Assembly (NCBI GenBank): GCA_002723015.1
Contig: PBNG01000020.1
Coordinates: 8,479 to 20,538 of the forward strand
DNA length: 12,060 nucleotides
Source of the DNA: Roseibacillus sp.
GTDB lineage: Bacteria; Verrucomicrobiota; Verrucomicrobiae; Verrucomicrobiales; Akkermansiaceae
Reading direction: 5' to 3'
In this document: piece by piece, positions 7,912 to 12,060 of the stretch
Layout of the letters: the number at the start of each line of letters is the position of its first letter
How positions within the stretch are numbered: the stretch's first letter is position 1
The notes under the pieces: model-generated
Database searches by the model: none
What the model saw: only the letters and a program-made list of their open reading frames with translations
What the model was told of the DNA's origin: nothing
Position numbers and translations under genes: made by a program

Positions 7912-8826
7912 TTACTTGCGGGCCACCGCGAGAAGAGTTTGAAATCCCGGAGGTGCTTCTTCCCGGTCAGCGATCACAGTTTCAATCTCCCTGAAACCCG
8001 CTCCCTCAAGGAGTCCTGCGATCTCCACTTCTGCGAATCCGAGGTGGGTGTCAGCGTAGAGCTCGCGAGCCTGTTCGAACGAGTGTTGGAGGAGGTCCAT
8101 AATCATCACCCTTCCTCCGCCCCGGAGGATCCGGTAGACTTGCCGGAGGGCCCGCGAAGGGTTTGATGCATGATGGAGGGCCTGACTGAGGACGGCGAGG
8201 TCAGTCGAGTCATCCTCGATTGGAGGCGACTCGATGTCTCCGAGACGGTATTCTAGGTTCCCAAGACCGTTTTCGGCAGCGGTTTTTGTTCCGTAAGCCA
8301 CCATCTTTTCCGAATGATCGACGGCGATGACCCGCTCAGCCTTCTGTGCGAGGAGCTGTGCGAGGGTTCCCTCACCTGCTCCGAGGTCGGCAATGACCTT
8401 GAAATCAAGGACTTTGAGGAGTCCCTCAGCCAGTGCTTTCCAAGATCTTCCCGGAACGTAGTGCCGTCCAAATTTGCCAGCGAGTTCGTCAAAATAGGCC
8501 CGGGTGCGGTCCTTCCGCTTGTGGAGGACGTGTTGCAGGGAGGCGAGATCCCTGTCCCGGCCCTCAAGTTCGGCCCCGGCCCGTCGGCCAATATCCAGTA
8601 GTTCTTTTTCCGGCTGCGCCGAGTAGATATTGTTCTTTCCAGAGCGCTGGACCGAAACGAGAGAGGCCTTTTTCAATTGGGCCAGCTGCGTCGAGATCCG
8701 GGATTGGCCCATTCCCAGGATCTCCTGCAATTCTGCAACACTCAGCGACTCCTCGGCGAGCAGGAGAACCAAGCGAAGGCGGGTTGGATCGGCTAGTAAT
8801 TTGAGCGAATTGAGAATTGACGGCAT
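7912..8826 (-). CDS. ArsR-type regulator fused to SAM methyltransferase domain (SahR-like)
   Basis: This gene encodes 304 residues. Residues 1-90 are a winged helix-turn-helix of the ArsR family (LLADPTRLRLVLLL, then VAELQEILGMGQSRISTQLAQLKKASLV). Residues 140-300 are a class I SAM-binding fold: motif I DLGAGEG at 147-153, acidic end of strand 2 VIAVD at 166-170, GDIES at 196-200, and LRGGGRVMIMD at 234-244. The protein has no cysteine, so it has neither an ArsR-type metal-thiolate site nor the cysteines of arsenite methyltransferases. It is divergent from metK-ahcY across 73 bases. ArsR-family SahR regulators are known to respond to S-adenosylhomocysteine and control this pathway. The methyltransferase fold may act here as the SAH or SAM sensor rather than as an enzyme. 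That role is an inference from fusion and context; regulation of itself is also plausible. Confidence 0.88.
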   Translation of the reverse strand: MPSILNSLKLLADPTRLRLVLLLAEESLSVAELQEILGMGQSRISTQLAQLKKASLVSVQRSGKNNIYSAQPEKELLDIGRRAGAELEGRDRDLASLQHVLHKRKDRTRAYFDELAGKFGRHYVPGRSWKALAEGLLKVLDFKVIADLGAGEGTLAQLLAQKAERVIAVDHSEKMVAYGTKTAAENGLGNLEYRLGDIESPPIEDDSTDLAVLSQALHHASNPSRALRQVYRILRGGGRVMIMDLLQHSFEQARELYADTHLGFAEVEIAGLLEGAGFREIETVIADREEAPPGFQTLLAVARK

Positions 8827-8899
8827 GGAATCTCAAGCTTACTTCGTATCAACAAATCAAGATCCGTAGATACATTCCAGTCGAAAAAAAAGAAACCTC
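8827..8899. promoter_or_regulatory. Divergent promoter/operator region between regulator and metK
   Basis: These 73 bases must hold both divergent promoters. An inverted repeat GTATC (8846-8850) and GATAC (8869-8873) frames an A-rich core with two direct ATCAA copies (8848-8852 and 8856-8860). This is the best candidate operator for the ArsR-type regulator. Winged-helix dimers usually bind more compact palindromes, so the assignment is tentative. No canonical -35/-10 pair stands out. The A-run at 8884-8891 lies just before the metK start. There is no room for a full SAM-I riboswitch, and none is seen. Confidence 0.4.
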
Positions 8900-10099
8900 A
8901 TGTCGCGTTCATTTATATTTTCGTCCGAGTCGGTAACCGAAGGTCATCCCGACAAGGTGTGTGATACCGTTTCGGATGCGGTGCTTGATGCCTGTCTCGA
9001 ACAGGATTCCGGGAGCCGTGTTGCCTGCGAAACATTCGTGAAAGACAATGTGGTGGGACTGGCGGGAGAGATCACCACCAGTGCTGTTTTTGATTACGGC
9101 CGAGTGGTTGAGGATACCTTGCGGGGGATTGGATATGACGCGGACTATGCGGAAGGAACCGAATATTCCTACACCTGCAAATTCGAAAAGGGCGCCTTCC
9201 TGATCAACATGCTAGGGCAACAGTCCCAGGATATTAAGCAGGGTGTCGATGCGGCGGGAGCTGATGGGAAGGAAACCGATGAACAGGGAGCAGGTGACCA
9301 GGGAATCATGTTTGGATATGCGACCAATGACACTCCCGAGTTGATGCCTGCGCCGGTGCTCTACGCCCACAGGCTCGGTCAAGAGATGACCCGTCTGCGC
9401 AAGGACAGGGTTCACACGTGGCTGCGGCCAGACTCCAAGACACAGGTGAGTATTGAGTATATTGACAACCGGCCAAACCGGATTACAGCAGTAGTTGTCT
9501 CCACCATGCACGCCCGGGAAATCACGACACAGGAGATCAGGAGTCTGCTCCGGGCCGACCTGATCGAGAAGGTTCTGCCGGGGGAGCTCCTCACCGACGA
9601 CACCGAGATCCTGATTAATCCCACCGGGCGCTTTGAGATCGGGGGGCCTGAAGGAGATGCTGGCCTGACAGGGCGTAAGATCATCGTTGACACCTATGGC
9701 GGCATGGGACGGCACGGCGGAGGCGCCTTTTCCGGCAAGGACCCTTCAAAGGTGGATCGTTCGGCGGCTTACATGTGCCGGTGGGTTGCCAAAAACATCG
9801 TCGCCTCGGGACTGGCCCGGGAGTGTGAATTGCAACTGGCTTACGCTATTGGGCATCCGCATCCAGTGAGCATTAATGTGAATACCTTCGATTCCAACGA
9901 AGTAGATGAGGAGCAGATCGAGAGCGCAGTTCAGGAAGTATTTTCCTTCAAGCCCGCAGACATCGTTGATCAACTTGATCTCCTGAGGCCATTCTACCAG
10001 ACAACAACCAACTACGGTCACTTTGGGCGGGAGGATTCCGGCTTGCCTTGGGAAGAAACCAACCGGGTTTCCGAGCTGCGGAAGGCCGTGACTGCCTGA
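8900..10099 (+). CDS. metK: S-adenosylmethionine synthetase
   Basis: This gene encodes 399 residues, close to the usual 380-400. The enzyme makes S-adenosylmethionine from methionine and ATP in the cytoplasm, releasing phosphate and pyrophosphate, normally as a tetramer with Mg2+ and K+. The sequence shows the N-terminal [13 protein letters not shown] (residues 7-19), with the catalytic-region histidine at 16 and the metal-binding aspartate at 18. The first family signature [12 protein letters not shown] is at 130-141, KTQVSIEY at 180-187, and the second signature [16 protein letters not shown] at 273-288. GHPHPVSI is present near the C-terminus (318-325). All key motifs are intact. The start is fixed by the [10 protein letters not shown] spacing. 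Only a weak purine stretch (AAAGAAA) precedes the ATG. ahcY follows 33 bases downstream, so the two are very probably one transcript. Confidence 0.98.
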   Translation: MSRSFIFSSESVTEGHPDKVCDTVSDAVLDACLEQDSGSRVACETFVKDNVVGLAGEITTSAVFDYGRVVEDTLRGIGYDADYAEGTEYSYTCKFEKGAFLINMLGQQSQDIKQGVDAAGADGKETDEQGAGDQGIMFGYATNDTPELMPAPVLYAHRLGQEMTRLRKDRVHTWLRPDSKTQVSIEYIDNRPNRITAVVVSTMHAREITTQEIRSLLRADLIEKVLPGELLTDDTEILINPTGRFEIGGPEGDAGLTGRKIIVDTYGGMGRHGGGAFSGKDPSKVDRSAAYMCRWVAKNIVASGLARECELQLAYAIGHPHPVSINVNTFDSNEVDEEQIESAVQEVFSFKPADIVDQLDLLRPFYQTTTNYGHFGREDSGLPWEETNRVSELRKAVTA

Positions 10100-10132
10100 A
10101 AACAGAATCTTTAAAACCAACGAAAGAACATC

Positions 10133-11560
10133 ATGAGTATAACTGCAGAACAACCCCGGGTCCTCCCCCACAAGGTCGCCGATCTAGGTCTGGCCGATTT
10201 CGGCCGGAAAGAAATTGAAATCGCCGAATATGAAATGCCCGGTCTGATGGCGGTCAGTGAGAAGTACGGACCCGAGCGCCCCCTCGAGGGAGTAAGGGTG
10301 ATGGGCTCGCTGCATATGACGATCCAGACTGCGGTCCTGATCGAGGCACTAAAAAACATCGGGGCGGATGTCCGCTGGTGCTCATGCAACATCTTTTCCA
10401 CCCAGGACCATGCGGCGGCGATTGCGGAGCAGGGAATACCGGTTTTCGCATGGAAGGGGGAGACTCTCGAAGAGTATTGGTGGTGCACGTGGCAGGCTCT
10501 TCAATTTCCGAATGGCAAGGGACCCCAGCTCATTGTGGACGACGGAGGCGATTCGACCCTTCTCATCCACAAAGGCTATGAGATGGAGAAAGGAAGCGAC
10601 TGGGTGGACAGCGCATCCAGTAACGATGAGGAGCAGGTCATTAAGGACCTCCTGAAGAAGATCAGGCTGGATCGGCCGGGTGTATTCCATGAGTGGGTCA
10701 AGGATCTTGTGGGCGTCTCGGAGGAAACCACCACGGGCGTGCATCGGCTCTACCAGATGCACCGGGATGGCAAACTTCTGTTCCCGGCAATCAATGTGAA
10801 TGACTCGGTGACGAAATCAAAGTTTGACAACCTTTACGGCTGCCGTGAGTCCCTGATTGACGGGATCAAGAGGGCGACGGATGTCATGATTTCCGGCAAA
10901 GTGGCCGTGGTCTGTGGCTATGGGGATGTCGGGAAGGGCTGTGCCCAGGCGCTGCAGGCTCAGGGAGCGCAGGTGGTGGTGACAGAAGTGGATCCGATCT
11001 GTGCCTTGCAGGCCGCGATGGAAGGATTCCGTGTCCTGACTGTGGAGGACACTCTCGGATGGGGGGACATTTACGTAACCACGACCGGCAATTTCAGGAT
11101 TATCCGGACGGAGCACATGGAGAAGATGAAGGATCAAGCCATCGTCTGCAACATTGGCCATTTCGACAACGAGATCGAAGTCGACAAGCTGAACGAAATG
11201 TCGGGAGTGGAGAGGACCAATATCAAGCCGCAGGTAGATAAATACACCTTTCCCGGGGGCAACGCCCTTTACATGCTCGCCGAGGGACGACTCGTGAATC
11301 TCGGGTGCGCGACCGGGCACCCAAGTTTCGTGATGTCGAACAGCTTCACCAATCAATGTCTCGCCCAGATTGACCTCTGGCAGACCCGTGGAAGCCGTAA
11401 ACCCGGGGTTGAGGTTCTCCCCAAGAAACTGGATGAGGAGGTCGCCCGACTCCATCTCGAGAAGATCGGATGCAAGTTGACGGACCTCACACAAGAGCAG
11501 GCAGATTACATCGACGTTCCGCCGGAGGGTCCGTACAAGCCAGAACATTACCGCTACTAG
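10133..11560 (+). CDS. ahcY: Adenosylhomocysteinase (S-adenosylhomocysteine hydrolase)
   Basis: This gene encodes 475 residues. The enzyme reversibly hydrolyses S-adenosylhomocysteine to adenosine and homocysteine using bound NAD, which relieves product inhibition of methyltransferases. The sequence shows the substrate-site histidine in LHMTIQTA (61), EVRWCSCN-like [19 protein letters not shown] region (79-96), IVDDGGD (134-140) and [13 protein letters not shown] (221-233) with the expected lysine and aspartate. The NAD site GYGDVGKG is at 262-269, followed by NIGHFDNEI (340-348), and the tail KPEHYRY matches the conserved C-terminus. The length is that of the bacterial and plant form with the roughly 40-residue insert (about residues 150-190), not the shorter archaeal form. 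It lies 33 bases after metK on the same strand, so co-expression for SAM recycling is expected. The intergenic gap is too short for an SAH riboswitch. Confidence 0.98.
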   Translation: MSITAEQPRVLPHKVADLGLADFGRKEIEIAEYEMPGLMAVSEKYGPERPLEGVRVMGSLHMTIQTAVLIEALKNIGADVRWCSCNIFSTQDHAAAIAEQGIPVFAWKGETLEEYWWCTWQALQFPNGKGPQLIVDDGGDSTLLIHKGYEMEKGSDWVDSASSNDEEQVIKDLLKKIRLDRPGVFHEWVKDLVGVSEETTTGVHRLYQMHRDGKLLFPAINVNDSVTKSKFDNLYGCRESLIDGIKRATDVMISGKVAVVCGYGDVGKGCAQALQAQGAQVVVTEVDPICALQAAMEGFRVLTVEDTLGWGDIYVTTTGNFRIIRTEHMEKMKDQAIVCNIGHFDNEIEVDKLNEMSGVERTNIKPQVDKYTFPGGNALYMLAEGRLVNLGCATGHPSFVMSNSFTNQCLAQIDLWQTRGSRKPGVEVLPKKLDEEVARLHLEKIGCKLTDLTQEQADYIDVPPEGPYKPEHYRY

Positions 11561-11625
11561 GGGAAAACGCCTTGTCACCCGCGGATTCATGTGGATCCCG
11601 GGGAGGGCCAGAAACGGGCTGTGCC

Positions 11626-11973
11626 ATGAGCCGGGGGGTTTACATCTGCCCCAGTTGTGGGGACGAGGTAAGAGTGGGACGCCCCTGCCGGGTCTGTTCC
11701 AGAATTTCCAGGGCTGCAGAGTCCCGGGGGAGTAAAGCCCGACCTCGAGGCCGAAAGCGCCCCCGGCCACCAGTGCGGCGGAGTTGGGAACAGGAAGAGG
11801 AGCACGACGGATTGGACCTCCCAGATGATGACTTTGACTACGATGACTTTGTCGCCCGCGAGTTCGGGGGTCGTGGTCGCAGGGGTCTTATCAGGGTTCG
11901 CTGGTATTGGTGGATCACCGCGCTGTCGCTGGTGGTCATCCTGATCCTTCTGTCCGTCAGAGGATTCTGGTGA
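11626..11973 (+). CDS. Small zinc-ribbon protein with C-terminal membrane anchor
   Basis: This gene encodes 115 residues from the ATG at 11626. The same frame is open further upstream into ahcY, but the conserved-looking start MSRGVYICPSCG makes the internal ATG the better choice. Cysteines at 8, 11, 21 and 24 (CPSC, then CRVC) form a treble of paired knuckles typical of a zinc ribbon. Residues 30-55 are basic and low-complexity. Residues 56-75 are strongly acidic (EQEEEH to DDDFDYDD). Residues 93-112 form a single membrane segment (WYWWITALSLVVILILLSV). The ribbon probably faces the cytoplasm, because no signal peptide is present and basic residues flank the anchor. No function is recognised. 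It follows ahcY by 65 bases on the same strand and may be co-transcribed. Its stop lies 6 bases from that of the converging DUF1080 gene. Confidence 0.75.
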   Translation: MSRGVYICPSCGDEVRVGRPCRVCSRISRAAESRGSKARPRGRKRPRPPVRRSWEQEEEHDGLDLPDDDFDYDDFVAREFGGRGRRGLIRVRWYWWITALSLVVILILLSVRGFW

Positions 11974-11979
11974 CCCCCT

Positions 11980-12060
11980 TTACGGCAGTTCCTGAATTGC
12001 GAGGTCTTTGAATTGGACCCGCATGTCCTGCCCACCATGCAGCTGGAGTGCAATGTGTCC
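11980..12060 (-). CDS. DUF1080 (3-keto-disaccharide hydrolase-like) protein, C-terminal end only
   Basis: Only the last 26 codons are inside the window, ending at a TAA (TTA at 11980-11982 on the given strand). The visible peptide, with GHIALQLHGG followed by MRVQFKDLAIQEL, is the characteristic closing beta-strands of DUF1080 domains. This concanavalin-like fold is widespread in secreted proteins of Verrucomicrobiota and Planctomycetota and is annotated as 3-keto-disaccharide hydrolase or GH16-like. The rest, including any signal peptide, lies to the right of the window. Family members are often encoded near Gfo/Idh/MocA oxidoreductases, as here. The enzymatic role of this particular protein is not established. 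Confidence 0.85.
   Translation of the reverse strand, partial: GHIALQLHGGQDMRVQFKDLAIQELP

Noticed and set aside
7912..8826. Arsenic resistance regulator or arsenite methyltransferase (ArsM)
   Set aside because: The ArsR-like and methyltransferase parts tempt this call, but the protein has no cysteine and there are no ars genes nearby.
8827..8899. SAM or SAH riboswitch before metK, or in the metK-ahcY gap (10100-10132)
   Set aside because: Both gaps are too short for SAM-I, and no conserved riboswitch core or pairing pattern is visible.
10817..11770. Long open frame on the minus strand opposite ahcY
   Set aside because: It lies antisense to a fully conserved enzyme gene and encodes no recognisable domain; a shadow of biased codon use.

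Overview
The window looks like chromosomal DNA from a Verrucomicrobiota- or Planctomycetota-type bacterium, most likely Verrucomicrobiota. This is inferred from the gene families. They include a Tat-exported Gfo/Idh/MocA oxidoreductase, a secreted PQQ-type propeller beginning DWPHWRGP, the tail of a DUF1080 protein, and very large secreted LamG proteins. None of the start codons has a clear Shine-Dalgarno sequence. No phage, insertion sequence, CRISPR, tRNA or rRNA was found.

Region 1 (1-4584, + strand) holds two tandem paralogues, the first cut by the window edge. Each carries a galactose-binding-like beta-sandwich, an isolated LamG-type closing motif, a LamG/concanavalin-like domain and a C-terminal ankyrin block. 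The second copy has a clear signal peptide, so the ankyrin repeats are predicted to lie outside the cytoplasm. A 277-base gap between the copies holds no convincing gene.

Region 2 (4649-7836, - strand, read right to left) encodes a secreted PQQ-like beta-propeller, a Tat-exported Gfo/Idh/MocA oxidoreductase and a small cytoplasmic methyltransferase-like protein. The last of these resembles the plant DUF579 (GXMT/IRX15) family. Spacings of 45 and 20 bases suggest co-transcription.

Region 3 (7912-11560) is an S-adenosylmethionine cycle locus. metK and ahcY run rightward as a pair. A cysteine-free ArsR-type regulator fused to a SAM-methyltransferase fold is transcribed divergently from a 73-base shared promoter region. 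This layout fits a regulator that senses SAH or SAM and controls metK-ahcY, as described for SahR-type regulators. MetK makes SAM, methyltransferases turn it into SAH, and AhcY removes the SAH.

Region 4 (11626-12060) holds a small zinc-ribbon protein with a C-terminal membrane anchor, downstream of ahcY. It converges on the C-terminal end of a DUF1080 protein that enters from the right edge.
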